This document shows positions 10,784-22,970 of a stretch of DNA of 49,007 bases, in pieces; within the stretch, counting starts at the first letter, position 1, and each line of letters starts with the position of its first letter. The stretch lies in contig QEOQ01000238.1 in the NCBI GenBank assembly GCA_010279815.1, forward strand, positions 1,770 through 50,776, given 5' to 3'. Source of the DNA: Brachionus plicatilis (taxonomy: Eukaryota; Rotifera; Eurotatoria; Ploima; Brachionidae). The notes beneath the pieces are model-generated. The model made no database searches and was not told the DNA's origin. It worked only from the letters and a program-made list of their open reading frames with translations. Both the position numbers and the translations under genes were made by a program.

Positions 10784-11124
10784 TTAATTCAAAATACCAT
10801 TTCAATTCAAAGAGTTAATCATTAAATTTTAAAATTAATCTTTAAATTTATTTAAATAATTTTAATACATGTTATGAAGATTTAAAAAATAAAATAATTA
10901 AAAAAAAAAAATTTCTCAGCCTATTAAAAAATAAGATTTTTAAATTTAAATTTATAAACTTATAATTGTATAGTTTATTATAAATAAAAAATTTATTTTA
11001 TTTTTAAAATCTTCATAACATGTTTTAAAATTATTTAAATAAATTTAAATAATAATTTTAAAATTTAATGATTAATTCTTTGAATTGAAATGATATTTTA
11101 AATTGGTCATCGACTTCAAGATGC
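10784..11124. mobile_element. inverted-repeat MITE (CAATTCAAAGAGTT family), copy 1
   Basis: Left arm TTTCAATTCAAAGAGTTAAT and following ~85 bp, up to ACATGTTATGAAGATTT, reappear inverted on the right, ending TTCTTTGAATTGAAATGAT. A second copy lies at 15642-16140. Comparison with copy 2 suggests the true terminus is a further 20-25 bp out on the right (GACTTCAAGATGCC). Confidence 0.65.
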
Positions 11125-11261
11125 CAATGTTTTCTGAGTTTTCAACAAACGCGGTAATTTTATTTCGTCAGCAAATAATTTAAAAATATTGTTTACTCCA
11201 TCTGAAAGATCATTTATAAATATAACAAACAATTTTTATTAATTTTATTAATTAAAAATAA

Positions 11262-11344
11262 CTTAGCTGTCTTAGTGTGCCTTATCAGCACACTAGCTAG
11301 CTAACCAGCTACAGTCAAAACTACTTCTACTACTACAACTAGAT
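11262..11344 (+). mobile_element. possible LINE 3' tail
   Basis: A GC-richer island with a perfect AGTGTGC/GCACACT hairpin followed by CTACTTCTACTACTACAAC, similar in build to the family A LINE tail at 601-683. No coding remnant precedes it. Confidence 0.3.
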
Positions 11345-13021
11345 AGATTTTATATCAACCTTTCCAATTTTTCAAATTCTTTAATTTTTGACCGCATATT
11401 TCCTGGTCACGTATTAAGTGATCAGTCCTGATCACTAATTCAGTAGGATTTGCTTACCACATATTATGTGACCAAGCCAAATTATTAATCTTGACATTTA
11501 ACTTTAATTTATCTTTAATATAGACCAGCTGTAGTGACAAAATTTAGTTAAAAAAAATAGTCCATCAATTTTCTCATTTTTAATCTAACATTAGACCAAA
11601 AGTCGAATTATAAAATAAATATGAGAATGACCCATAAAACATTAGCTAAAGCTATTTTAAAATAAATATAAATATCAACACTTTTATCTATTCATTTATT
11701 GAATAGAGCATTTTCCAATTTGACTAGACCATTTCCAAAACCTGTCTACATAATTAGATAAAAATTGAAATAAAAAATATTGAAATAGGTAAATTTGATA
11801 TAAATGATTAATCTCTATCAGAGTTTGGCAACGAGTTTTTATTTAGGCCAAAAAATTTATTTTCTTTAATACCAATATTTTTATTTTATCAAAAATAATC
11901 TTTAAAAGGTTGTTGTTTTATTTTTAAGCTTTGAAATAAATAAGAGAAAATAAGTGCTAAATATTTTTAAAATAAATATTATTCACGATAATTTTTTTGA
12001 ATTGGCAAGAGTCTGCGAACCATTTTATTTAATAATACAAGTCGGATAAAATGAAATATGCCTGATTAAAATTAACTTTCATTGAGTTTTTAACAAAATA
12101 TGTATTTTCTCATCCAAAGTCAATCTAAATAAAGGTTTAAACAGATTCAATTTGGTTGTTCGAGTCTTGATGCCAAAATTGATTTTGACTGAAAACACTA
12201 TAGGTATGATTTATATTTTCTTAATAAAAAAAACTTTTTTTTTAATTTTCCATTTTATTTTAAATGTGTTGTTTGTATTATTCATTTATTTCAACTAAAA
12301 AAAATTAAATATGCTTTTTATAACTCAACCAAAGCAAAAATAAAAATAAAATTTTCTAGTTCCCAAAACTCAGTGCATACCAATGAATGATTTTAGTGTG
12401 TATTAATGCACAAAGATACACAGTTGAAAATTTAGGAAATAACTAAAAGAGTGATCTATTTATCTTATTTTTTTATTATTTATAATTAAATTTAAACTCA
12501 GTTAAGTAAAATGACTGGAAATTTTTAAATGATTTTAAAAGCCAATTTTCCCGTAGTTTTTTTCAACTTATTCTTAAAGTTTCATCTTTCTATTCAAATA
12601 AAAATTGGAAAAGAGAAGATTCTTTTTTTTTAATTCTTGCAAAAAATATGACACAAATTTAGATCTAAAATAAAAATAAAAAGTCTGAAATTAGATAAAA
12701 AAAAATTTTAAATTTTGGTTCCAAAAAAACACAAAACACACAAACCATACCAAAATCATCACATTTTCGTCTTTCTTTCGACTTTTTAGCATGAAATTCC
12801 CACATTTTTGTCATATTTTAGTTATATTCTATTTTTCGGAAGGATTTTTATTTTATACTTAAATTTTTTTCAAAAGTCTAGAAAAATTCAATATTAAAAA
12901 TAATTCTTTTTATTTTTATTTTAATTGTTTTAAAAATTTTAAAGATTGTAATTTATTATACTGACAAATTTTCAGTATAGACAAATAAAAGCCTTTCTAA
13001 TCCAAAATAATGAAAATTTAT
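11345..13021. other. AT-rich intergenic stretch
   Basis: No gene found. Small palindromes occur near 11400-11480 (GTGATCAGTCCTGATCAC), too short to classify. Confidence 0.5.
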
Positions 13022-13534
13022 AAATTTCAAAATTAATATTATTCAAATAAAATTAATTTTTAATTATAAAATCTCGGTAAAAATGCATTGATATTTCTCT
13101 TTTTTTGTAAATTAAACTTAAACCAGTGGGCAAATAGTATCAAAAAAAATTAAAAAAAAATTACAAAATATAATAAAATATAAGTGTTTGCGAGAACATC
13201 ATTGAAAAAATTTAAAATTAAAAAAAATTTGAGTAAAAAAACATAATTTTGTTTTTTTTACATTTTAATACTAAAAATAATTATTGTTGTTTTACTGAAA
13301 AAAAAAACAGAATTATGTTTTTTTTACTCAATTTTTTTTTAATTTTAAATTTTTTCAATGATGTTCTCGCAAACACTTATATTTTATTATATTTTGTAAT
13401 TTTTTTTTAATTTTTTTTGATACTATTTGCTGGTTTAAGTTTAATTTACAAAAAAAGAGAAATATCAAGGCATTTTTACCGAGATTTTATAATTAAAAAT
13501 TAATTTTATTGGAATAATATTAATTTTGAAATTT
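13022..13534. repeat. near-perfect 513-bp foldback (long hairpin)
   Basis: Arms of roughly 230 bp run inward from AAATTTCAAAATTAATATT on the left and its complement on the right, with only a handful of mismatches or small indels, around a short centre near 13278. Blocks such as CTCGGTAAAAATGC and AGTGTTTGCGAGAACATCA are matched exactly or almost so in the other arm. No coding content and no clear target duplication. Either a young foldback MITE or a recent inverted duplication. Confidence 0.8.
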
Positions 13535-15641
13535 AGAGTAGTAACATAAAAGATAATCTATAATTTTTTTTAATCTATTATTTGAAAATTGTTATAAAAA
13601 TGAATTTAATACAAAAAAATTTTTGTAATTGTCGCTATTTTTATTTAAATTAATATTTTTAAAGACTTTTGCATGAAAATTTATATTTTTTTCCCCATTT
13701 CGCAGTTCAGCTATTTTATTATTATATTTTTAAGAAGAAAATAAAAATACTTAGATCTTTTGTAATTGTTAAAACCAAAGTTGTTTAAAAGGCACAAATT
13801 TTAAGTCAAGTCCATATCGAAATATTTTTTTAAATTAAAATATTTGATTTTCTTGAAAGAATTGAAGAGTTACTTAACTTTTGTGTACTTTAATTAGCCT
13901 TAGGTAGAAAATGTTGTTCTTCTTAACTAAAAATCAAGAATATTTAAATAATAATATTAGATAATTCCTAGGAAAAAAGATTTTAATTTTGTTTGAAAAT
14001 TTTCAAAAGTTTATTTTGAAAAACTATAAAAATTACTGCAAATATTGACTTTTTTTATTATCACTGTTGACGGATCATTATCTTGACTTGTAGAGCGTAT
14101 CTTGGGTCCTCTTTTATTCATAGCTAATGATGTTTAGAGACTGATTTGGATTAAATATCTTTATTTACTAAGAAAATACAACAACGACAATAAAAAATTA
14201 ACAAAACTCTTTTCGTACATATTCATTTTATGTTGCAACCAGTGACAATTTAAGTTTAAAAACTATACTTATATACTAAATAAAGAATCACACAGGAATA
14301 CCAATAGAGTTCATATATAAACATATTTTCACATGTTCAATTTTTTCTAATTATGTTATGAAAAATGATCTTTTTAGATAGCTAAAAAATTTAATGATTA
14401 AATAAGAATTTAATTTGTTTTTGTAAATAAAAATTAATCTAATCAAAATTAAGAAATTTATTCATTTTATTTGGTTAAAAATTCTTTTCGAAATTTTAGC
14501 AAAAATATATCCAGTTTTCTTTTCAAATTATGTAATAAAAATAGTCAGAAAAAGAGGATTTTTTTCAAGTAATTTTTATTTTTAATTATAGTAAAATGGG
14601 TTAAAATTGTTTCTTCAGAAAAGCACTGAATATTTTTTAGCAAAGTAAAATTTTGATCAATTTAATTTTAAATACAGAATTTAATTTCATTGCATATTAA
14701 TATTTATTTTTTTTTATTTGAATTTTGAAAGTTTTGAAAATTAAAATCAACCCATTGAAAAGTATGCTTTTATTTTCAAAAAAAAAGAATCAACACAATC
14801 AATTTTTTTAAGTAATTAAGTGTTAATCTAAAGATAAAAAGATAAAAAATATAATTTTTTAATTCACAAATATTTCAAGCCTTTTTTGAGATTGTCTTAA
14901 AACAAAAATCTTAATTTAAATTTTATTTAGGATTTTTATTGTTTTGACTAAAAAACGGGCTAATTTTACTTTTTGCTTTTATTTTATTTTACATTATAAC
15001 CTTTCATTAGATTATGCACAATTCCTTCTTAGTGGCTTCCTTTTCTAGTTTCCTGGAGCTAGAAAATAATGAGGAAAGGAAAAAGAATTGAAGTAAGGCT
15101 GAGATAGAAAAAAAGAATAAAAAAACAGATTGCGTTTTAGATTATCAATTTTGTGTTATAGCTTCAAAAAAAAAACAAAAGAAATCAATTATATAATAAA
15201 CCGGAACTTGAGTCTATTAAGTCTCTAGACTCATTCTAGATCAAGAAGTTTATTACATTTTTTTTAACTGTCTTATTTTTTTTATTTTGCTAAAATTCTA
15301 AGTTGTTTTTATTTAATTGTGTTTTCAAGCGTAGTCGAAAAAGCATTCTAGTTCTGTCCATTTTATTCAAAAGTTTTAAAGTCAACAATCATTTTACTTT
15401 AAATTTTTTTAAAGGATACATTATCAAGTAAAAAATGCATTTTGTTTATTTATTTTAATAGATTTTTAAATGAAATTTTGTTTATTTTAGTGAGTTAAAA
15501 ATATAAAATAATTTTTTTAAGGACCATATTCCGTAAAATTACGAATTAAAACATTTTTAAGATCTTTCGATCGTTATTCTGATTTAGCTTTAATTCAAAA
15601 TTAAAATATCAACTCTTATGGGTGTAGAAAATCTGTCTAAA
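13535..15641. other. AT-rich intergenic stretch
   Basis: Apart from the possible RT scrap at 14060-14130, nothing recognisable. Confidence 0.5.
14060..14130 (+). pseudogene. possible LINE reverse-transcriptase scrap
   Basis: Translation contains ILGPLLFIANDV, which resembles the conserved ILGPLLFxxYINDL block of LINE RTs. Too short to be sure. Confidence 0.3.
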
Positions 15642-16140
15642 TATCGGCACTTAGAAGTTAAAGATCAATTCATAATATCATTTCAATTCAAAGAGTTTAT
15701 CTTTAGAAATTAAAATTAATCTTTAAATTTATTCAAATGATTTTAATGTAACATGCTTTACATGTTGTGTAGATTAAAAAAATTAATTAATTTAAAAAAT
15801 AATATTTTCTAAATCCATTGATAAAATCGATTCTCAAATTAAAATTTTTTAAATTGAGTTTTTTTTTATTTTATTTCAAAAATATTTGTATTTAGCACTC
15901 AAAATTAAAATAAAATTTATATTAAAATATCAAAATTCCAAAGAAGTAATAAAATGAAAAGTTCGATGTTTTCTACAAATATTTTTGAAATAAATTTTTT
16001 TTTTATTTTTAAAATCAACATTCAGTAAAATATAAAGCATTTTGCAACAAAATTATTTAAATAAATTTAAAGATTAATTTTAATATCTAAAGATAAACTC
16101 TTTGAATTGAATTGATTATCAACTTTAAGCTGCCTAAATA
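15642..16140. mobile_element. inverted-repeat MITE (CAATTCAAAGAGTT family), copy 2
   Basis: Left end GGCACTTAGAAGTTAAAGAT then TTTCAATTCAAAGAGTTTAT; right end carries ATAAACTCTTTGAATTGAAT then TCAACTTTAAGCTGCC. Arms diverge towards an AT-rich centre containing a second inverted segment (AAATATTTGTA versus TACAAATATTT). Non-coding. Confidence 0.65.
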
Positions 16141-17121
16141 TCTTGTTAAATTTATTGTTCTAAAATAATTTTGAATAGCTTAATTAAATTGAAAAAAAAA
16201 ATTTTCTCAGAAAGAAGTTCCCTCTTAAACATTTATTTTCCTTTCGAATATAAAACTTCAAGGTATAGTTGAAAGACTAGTTGATTTTTAACTAAGATAA
16301 TAAAGAGGCTTCAAAAATTAATGTTATCTCGTAGACAAAAAAACTGAAAATTTTTTTGCAAAATGACAAGATTAAAATTTAATTAAAATTCATTCAAATT
16401 CAAAAAATTTTTTATTAAAAAAAAAAACACGAAATTTAAAAGAGTAAAAAAATTTGTGCATTTGAAAATTTTAACAAAAAAATACCCAGCACTGAAAGGC
16501 CGAAGGGGTTTTCTTGGTCCTTATTGTTCAATTAATTTAATTATTTTTCAAAATTATATTTTAAATTAAATTTAAAATTTTAACTTTACTTAATTTGAAT
16601 TATTTCTGATAAATTTTACTATTGACTCTTTTGATCCTTTAAGTAAAAAAAAATTAATTCTTTGATGACATAAGATTTGTGACTTATAAAAACTCTGGAT
16701 CACAATAGCAGCGTAATTTATAGAAAAAACAAAAAATTTTATATTTTTCTTATTTTTAGATTGTTTTTAAAATTAAAACATAATTTTTGTTCAGTTATTT
16801 ATCTTAAAAATTTTAAATTCACTGATAAAATTGAGTTTTTGGCTGGATCTTGAATTAGAAAAATGTATCATCTCACTGAAGTAAACGAGATGTATGCAGC
16901 AAACAAAGTTAGGTTATTTATACAAAGACAAAAAATAAAATCTACTAAAAAATGCTTTTTAAAAAAAAAAACTAATTCTTAATCATATGATCAATTCAAA
17001 ATTTTAATAAAATATTTTAACCACTTTTTTTTAAAATAAAATGTCATAGAACAAATCTAATCACAGAATGGCTTATATCTGGCTTTATAATTTATAATAA
17101 ATTAGACATAATTATTTTAAA
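16141..17121. other. AT-rich stretch upstream of the DENND1-like gene
   Basis: Must hold the promoter and 5' UTR of the downstream gene. A weak TATAATTTATAATAAA-like run near 17085-17102 is the only candidate; no upstream coding exon is needed because the first exon already covers the uDENN start. Confidence 0.4.
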
Positions 17122-17589
17122 ATGAATGATTCGGTAATAGTCAACAAGGCAAAGTCTCTGGCACCAGACCGCTACCTGGAAGCGTGTCCCATCCGCTACG
17201 AATGTCGATCTCTGTTCATATACCTGCTAGAAATGGAATACTGTCCCGAAAATGACCGGATCGAGGTACTGCTAAACTACCCGGAAAAAAACGACCCCAA
17301 ATACTTCACCAATGATTCCAAACTTCAAACTTTTATCTCAGATGTAAAAAAATTCGCTTTTCCCTACATAAAGCTGAGTCAATCGAGCGCCAACAGCAGC
17401 AGACACTCGACCTCACTGGTCCAGTTTTACACTTTTGTCTTAACCGATGCCAACCGGATCAGACAGTACGGTTTTTGCCGATCAGCCCAAAATGGCAAGC
17501 ACATTCTTTGCATAATCAGCTATTTGCCATGGTACAATGTGTTCATCAACATTTTGAACAAAATTTCAAGCATAATCAACGAAAAAGAT
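17122..17589 (+). CDS. DENND1/connecdenn-like protein, exon 1 (uDENN)
   Basis: First of at least seven exons (17122-30825, about 772 residues when all are used). The family acts as guanine-exchange factors for Rab35 on clathrin-coated and endocytic membranes. This exon gives residues 1-156 and the upstream DENN part: LLEMEYCP, FAFPYIK, FYTFVLTDANRIRQYGFCR and SYLPWYNVFINILN, matching the order of the family's FTFVLTD, GFCR and LSYLPWF blocks. ATG 17122 is chosen because the protein then starts about where family members do and the frame upstream is non-coding. The frame runs on to 17634, but similarity stops at NEKD and GTAAAT follows at 17590, so I place the donor there; phase 0. GC content is well above the introns. 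Orthology to DENND1 is by recognised motifs, not by search. Confidence 0.85.
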
Positions 17590-17712
17590 GTAAATAATTT
17601 AAAATATTTTTTATGCATCATCAATGACTGGTGAGGCGCCCTGAACACCTTTGTCAAGTCATAGATGAGTGCATTTTTTAAACCAAGTTTTTTTAAATTT
17701 TTTTTATTAAAG

Positions 17713-17808
17713 ACAAAAGCGTTGTATCACTTTTTAGAAGCGTTATATGAGTACGAACTACCTGAGCCTGGCAATTTTGCCCAGATTTTCTCCCATGATG
17801 GACTGGAT
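17713..17808 (+). CDS. DENND1-like protein, exon 2
   Basis: Follows a 123-nt intron (17590-17712) ending TTATTAAAG. Encodes TKALYHFLEALYEYELPEPG and on to SHDGLD (residues 157-188), the linker with the family's LPxPG motif. Donor GTATTT at 17809; phase 0 on both sides. Confidence 0.8.
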
Positions 17809-17865
17809 GTATTTTTTTTTAATAAAAAATTTTTTTTAAGATTAAATTTTAATTTTTTTTTAAAG

Positions 17866-17919
17866 CAAATTCGGTTTATGTGTCCTGATCGACGAGTGGT
17901 GCCATCGATTCAAGAGAAT
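17866..17919 (+). CDS. DENND1-like protein, exon 3
   Basis: Eighteen codons, QIRFMCPDRRVVPSIQEN (residues 189-206), corresponding to the family segment ending PSIPEN just before the central DENN core. Preceded by a 57-nt intron (17809-17865, ending TTTTAAAG) and followed by donor GTAAAT at 17920. Phase 0. Confidence 0.8.
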
Positions 17920-18420
17920 GTAAATTTTTTATTTTTATAATTTTGTTTAAAGGGGTGCAAAATAATTAAGATTTTTGGGCATTATTAATTTGTATTCGGC
18001 AATTTTTTTTTATTTTAATTTTTTTTTTAACTTTAAAAAGAATCCGGCTTAAAAAAAGATATTTTTAATTTTTTCAAAAGTTTTTCCAAGATTGTAACTT
18101 AAGAATGTATTAGAAAATTTTATTTTATGAAAAAAATTTAAAAGCGTTTAATTTTTGCCATTTTTATTGGTAAGTTGAAAATTTTAATTGATGATCATAT
18201 TTACGTAAAATAATGTAATTGATGAAATTTGAAGTTTTATTTTTGAAAATTTTTTTAAATATAAAAAAATGGAATAAAATTAAAAAGTAAAATAAAAAAT
18301 CAATTGTCTAATAGAAAATTAATTGTAAAAGAAATGATTAAAAAGTCATATTAATAATTAAATAGTTAAAATAAGATTTCCCAGCAGTACCTCTAAATCT
18401 ATATCGTGGCACAGGTAGAA

Positions 18421-18820
18421 AAGTGTTGGTAATCGACTCCAATCGATTGACAAATATAATCGATTAATTTTTTTTAGTCGATTATTAAATCGACTAATTT
18501 TTTTTAGTCGATTATTAAATCGAATAATTTTTTTAGATGACTATAATACTTCTAATTTATTTCGAAATTAAAATTTAGGAAAGCAAAAAATATTAATTTT
18601 TAATAAAAAAGGTTTTTAAATTGATTTAAAATTTTAGATTCAAAGCAAAATAAAAAATACTTTAAATTGAATAAACCTTTTTTACTAAAAAATAATATTT
18701 TTTGCTTTTCTAACTTTTAATTTCGAGATAAATTAGAAGTATTATAGTCATCTAAAAAAATTAATCGAATTAAAGTAAGTCGATTATTGAATCGATTATT
18801 GATAATCGATTGCCATCACT
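18421..18820. mobile_element. hAT-like foldback MITE rich in ATCGAT units
   Basis: In intron 3. Ends AGTGTTGGTAATCGA and (inverted) AGTGATGGCAATCGA; a 70-bp internal block (ATGACTATAATACTTCTAAT...) is also inverted. The left end carries repeated TAGTCGATTATTAAATCGA units. A degenerate 7-8-bp duplication (AGGTAGAA / AGGTAGAC) flanks it, fitting hAT. Confidence 0.65.
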
Positions 18821-18986
18821 AAGGTAGACCAGCAAAAATAAAAAAGGCCCTGTTTAAATAATTTTGCTTCTTTATATATTTTATATATTTGATTTTTTTT
18901 ATTAGACATTTAATATTTTATATGAAAAATTAAATACATATATGACATTTAATTTAATACTTGACTTTTTACTTTATTTGACGAGT

Positions 18987-19311
18987 GGCAAAATGTTATT
19001 TATTGTACATTTTTATATTTTTACATTTTTACATTTTTGAGAGAAGAAAAAAAAATCTCAAAATCAAAAAATCTAAAAAAATTTTCATTCAAGAAAAGTA
19101 ATAATAAATTCGCAATTACTTAAAAAGGAGTTTTAGAAAAATTTAAATGTAGAAACCGAGGATAATTTTTTGAAAATCCCTTTTAATTAATTGCGAATTT
19201 ATTATTACTTTTCTTGAATGAAAATTTTTTTAGATTTTTTGATTTTGAGATTTTTTTTTCTTCTCTCAAAAATATAAAAATATAAAAATGTACAATAAAT
19301 AACATTTTGCC
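18987..19311. mobile_element. 325-bp foldback MITE with 8-bp target duplication
   Basis: In intron 3. Arms of about 125 bp begin GGCAAAATGTTATTTATTGT and repeat inverted at the right (ending CATTTTGCC), around a ~70-bp loop. The 8-bp direct repeat TGACGAGT flanks it at 18979-18986 and 19312-19319. The minus-strand open frame through here is a shadow. Confidence 0.8.
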
Positions 19312-20112
19312 TGACGAGTTCATTTTCCATAAGACAAAATAAATTATTTTTATTTGACAAATTATTTTTTGATTAGACGGGTTAATAAAGAATCTAAAAA
19401 AATATACCAAAATTCGGGTAAATTATAGAAAATTAACGTTTTACAGAGCAAAAAATGGTAAAATTTCTTACCGTAAAACCTCGCAAACCACCACGGAGTT
19501 AAAGGCTTAAAAAAGCTATAACCTCCTACTTGAGAATATACTATGACTTGTGAGTTTTTTATTATGTAGTTTTTTAAATACTAATAAAATTTTTAATTAT
19601 TTAAAAAACTTTTCGTTTATTTAATACCCCACCATTTTTTATTGAGAAGCTCATTAGGTAGTTTACAAGTTTTTACCGTAAAATTAAAATTTCAAAAAAT
19701 CAAATGTTTGAAAGAAAATTCTATAAAAAATTTTATCTATTTTTTAGAATTATGAAATGAAATTTTACTCAGCTTTAATATTTTATCTTTTTCGTAGTAT
19801 TAATTTACTGGAAAAATATTCATTTTCCTAAAAAAAAACAAAATTAGTCTAAAATAAGATAAATTTACAAAATATATTTTTTTTATTTTTTCACTATTTA
19901 AAAACTTTTATTACCAAAATTTTATTCAATAAACAAAATAAAATAAATTTTTTTTCAAAAAATTTACCACAAACTTAATCTGGCTTAATTTTTTCATTTT
20001 TTGCACGAAATCGCTCTAAGTTCTGCTTCATTTTTGCCATTAACACTTCAAAAGATTTAAATTTTTTTATTTTCTAATAACAAAAAAAAATTAAATAATA
20101 ATTTTATTTAAG

Positions 20113-20910
20113 AGAAATTTATTAAAATTTTTCGCATTTTTCGACTTGGACAAGCTCAAGAAGATATTCACAGCTCTTTTGCTTGAGCGTTCAATTCTAG
20201 TTGTTTCCAAAGACTTGGAAAATTTGACTTCATGCGGCTTATCTTTCGAGTATTTGATGTATCCACTCGAGTGGCTGCACACATTTGTGCCAATAGTGCC
20301 GGAACACATTGACAGTCACATATTCAACCAGCCATTTCCGTTCATCTACGGAGTACACACAACCATTTACCAAAGTCTGAACAACAGCCAACTGGACAAC
20401 TGCATCATCCTGCTGCTCGATGACCGTCAGATATTGAATGCCGACAAGGACCAGCTGCCTGTCCGCGTCAATGAATACCTTACCAGAAAACTGGACTATT
20501 TCAAGCAATCGGACGACTTTTCTTTCAACTCGTCCAGCAAAACACAAGACCTGCTGAGCACGGGACCCCTCAGGCCTTTTCAAGAGAGTGTCCTGATGAT
20601 AATAGATGATTACCGTGAATACATTGTTTACAATGATGCCAAGCAAGAGTTCAAGTTTGATGAGAACAATTTTTTTAAGCTCAAAAATGTGTCCACTGAG
20701 TCCACATCGCAAAAGTACCATTCGAATGAGAACGAGTTTTATCACGAATTTCGTGTCACTCAAGCTTTTGAGGAATTTTGTCGTGACCGCGCCGAATATC
20801 TTGATCGTGAAAAAAATTCACTTCTAAAACATGTTCAATTTGAAAAAGATTTTATAGACATTTTGTTCGATCAGTATATCAGTGAACGGTCCAAGATCAC
20901 GTCCATTATC
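20113..20910 (+). CDS. DENND1-like protein, exon 4 (cDENN and dDENN core)
   Basis: Acceptor TTATTTAAG at 20104-20112, start RNLLKFFAFFDLDKL, so that exon 3 plus 4 reads ENRN as in DENND1 proteins. Gives residues 207-472. The cDENN core shows LLLERSILVVSKDLENLTSC, MYPLEWLHTFVPIVPEH and FPFIYGVHT, the expected ER-ILVVS, YP-xW-HxFIPxLP and P-YLIGxH blocks. The downstream DENN part contains FRVTQAFEEFCRDRAEYLD. Ends KITSII before a consensus GTAAGT at 20911; phase 0. The preceding intron 17920-20112 holds two foldback elements. The frame stays open briefly beyond 20910, but that tail is AT-rich and not family-like. Confidence 0.85.
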
Positions 20911-21228
20911 GTAAGTAGACACCAATATTCAAGAGTTGCAGACATTTTTTTGTTAATTAAAATTTAATAATTTAATTTAATAATAAGCTTATCAAATATT
21001 TGAGTTTATTTTGCAAAGTATTGAAACAGATATTAGAATTTGAATGTTTGTTTTATTTTTTTGTTTCACATAGATAATTTGATTCTTTTTATATTTATTT
21101 TTTATAAAATTATTTAATTTTAAAATATGGAATTTTGAGCATGTGTGTAAAAAAAAATTTTCAAAATTTTGACAAAAAATTTTTTTTTTCCATTGATTGA
21201 ATTTAATCACAAATGAATCGCGTTTTTC

Positions 21229-22406
21229 GGTATTGTGAAATTCAAATACAAATTGAACAAAAATTCTTCCTTTTTTGATGAATTAAAATCATAGTTAATA
21301 TTTGATATGACACGCAGTCATAGAACATTCTAAAATAGTAGTAGTAAGACCGCGTGGCGAGATAACTCGCAGAGATGCGCCTCAAAGCGGTCGTCTTAAT
21401 TGATAATGGTCGTATTTGATTTTAAAGGAGTCCACGGTCTCAGTTGCGACTATGTCGTCTGGCAGTTCGTTCCATTCATTAGCTATTCGATTGATGAAGA
21501 AGTTGTGTCTTTGCTGACAAGATGCCACGACGCCGTAGTTGACTTCTCTTTGTGTCTCTCGGAGCCGACCAATTTGGCTCGTTGTGCCACGTTATGTCAT
21601 CTTTGCTCCTGGTGACTTTGTATAGTTGAATTAAGTCACCACGTTGTCGTCTTGTCTCCAAAGATGTAAGACCCATCCGCTCAAGTATGTTCTCGTACTC
21701 CATGCCTTTCAAGGCAGTGGGGACTCTCGTTACTCTTCTCTGAACTTTTTCAAGGGTATTTATATCCTTCCTGAGATACGGGTTCCAAGCCGACACTGAA
21801 AACTCCAGATGAGGACGAATGTAGGTGCGATATAGTTCTACATCCCTAAAATATTTTAATTATTTAAACATGTTCTCATGGAACATTCTAAAACGTTTTT
21901 TAATTATTCAAGTTAAATAATATGTTATCTGTTTTTTATTATTTTATATTATGTATGAATTTTTATATTCTATTACTTTACTTTGAATGCTGAGTTTCTT
22001 AGATATTAATTAAGGCGAATTATTATAAATAGTCGCTACATTTTTATTGATTGATATATAATAAAAAAATATTAAACAACGATCCACTTTAACTATCCAC
22101 CAGCCTCACAAATAAAATATTCTTAAAAAAATACTGCAACAAAGTGCAACATACTCTGTTGCTCCTTTTATACTAAAAATACTTTTTCTCATGTTATAAT
22201 AAGACAAAAAATAAAATATCAATAAGATTTAAATTGATTAAGAAAAAAAAAAGAAAATAATGATTTTATTTTATGTAATAAAGGTGCAACAAAGTAATTT
22301 GGACTTTGTTGTAGTATTTTTTTAAGTATATTTTATTAAATTTATTTTTAATACATCAAAAAAGGAAGAATTTTTGTTCAATTTCTGTTTGAATTTCACA
22401 ATACCA
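21229..22406. mobile_element. 8-bp-TSD DNA transposon (GGTATTGTG family), copy 1
   Basis: Terminal inverted repeats start GGTATTGTGAAATTCAAATA and continue for about 50 bp. An exact 8-bp duplication CGTTTTTC flanks it (21221-21228, 22407-22414). An internal block with ACTGCAACAAAGTGCAACAT at ~22131 and its inverted partner near 22290 is shared with the copies at 26011 and 27635. A LINE fragment is nested at about 21334-21880. Lies in the DENND1-like intron between exons 4 and 5. Confidence 0.75.
21334..21880 (-). mobile_element. LINE family A 3' fragment nested in the transposon
   Basis: Minus strand. Reads YRTYIRPHLEFSVSAWNPYL, KDINTLEKVQRR, RRQRGDLIQLYKV, WNELPDDIVATETVDSFK and a stop: the C-terminal ~170 residues of a LINE ORF2. 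One frameshift separates the front (to about 21796) and one the last ~40 residues. After the stop comes the family A UTR (GAGGCGCATCTCTGCG) and a TACTACTACTATT tail. Near-identical CAT(A/G)GAACATTCTAAAA segments at ~21320 and ~21875 look like its target duplication. Confidence 0.8.
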
Positions 22407-22781
22407 CGTTTTTCGAGATTTTTCTCGAATATTTTAAGTAAAATTCATTATTTTTCTTAAGCTAAAATCAATTGGTCTGAAAAATATTATTTTCTTAATT
22501 TTATTTAATAATCCATCTCACCCATTCAACTCATTTTTTTTTAACTTAGTGACAATTTTTTTTTAAATTTTTCAATACATTTATTAATCGATTTTTCAAA
22601 TGATAATTCAATTATTTATTTGTACAAAATAAACTAAGTTTTTACGATTTGATTTCATGCTATAACAATTAGTAAAAAGTTTAAAAGCAAAAAAAAAAAC
22701 AAAACAAAACAATAGTGAGTTTAAAGGAAGATTTAATAATAGAGGAAAAATGAAGGTTTAAATCATCACAATCGTTACATA

Positions 22782-22966
22782 ATAATCCTTTAAAGGAGGA
22801 TTTATGTGTGAAGTATGACCATCAAGTATCAATAATTTAGGCCCTTTTATTGATTCCCAACAAAAACTTTTTGGAACCACTCAAAAAAATGCGGTAGTTA
22901 CATCCATCCACTTTTGGAACAATTATTTCCTGGTCTAACATCGATTATAGTCAAAGTTGTCTTAAA
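22782..22966 (-). pseudogene. pogo/Tigger-like DDE_1 transposase fragment
   Basis: Minus-strand translation gives FFEWFQKVFVG, then after a frame change KGPKLLILDGHTSHINPPLK. LLILDGHxSH is the second-Asp signature of the DDE_1 (pogo/Tigger/jerky) superfamily. Only about 60 residues survive, with stops. Intronic. Confidence 0.6.
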
Positions 22967-22970
22967 AAAG

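Noticed and set aside
17590..17634. Continuation of exon 1 to the stop at 17634
   Set aside because: Similarity to DENND1 stops at NEKD, a donor follows, and the next exon resumes the family sequence in phase.
20239..20763. 174-residue minus-strand frame
   Set aside because: Exact antisense of DENND1-like exon 4, whose plus-strand product carries family motifs.
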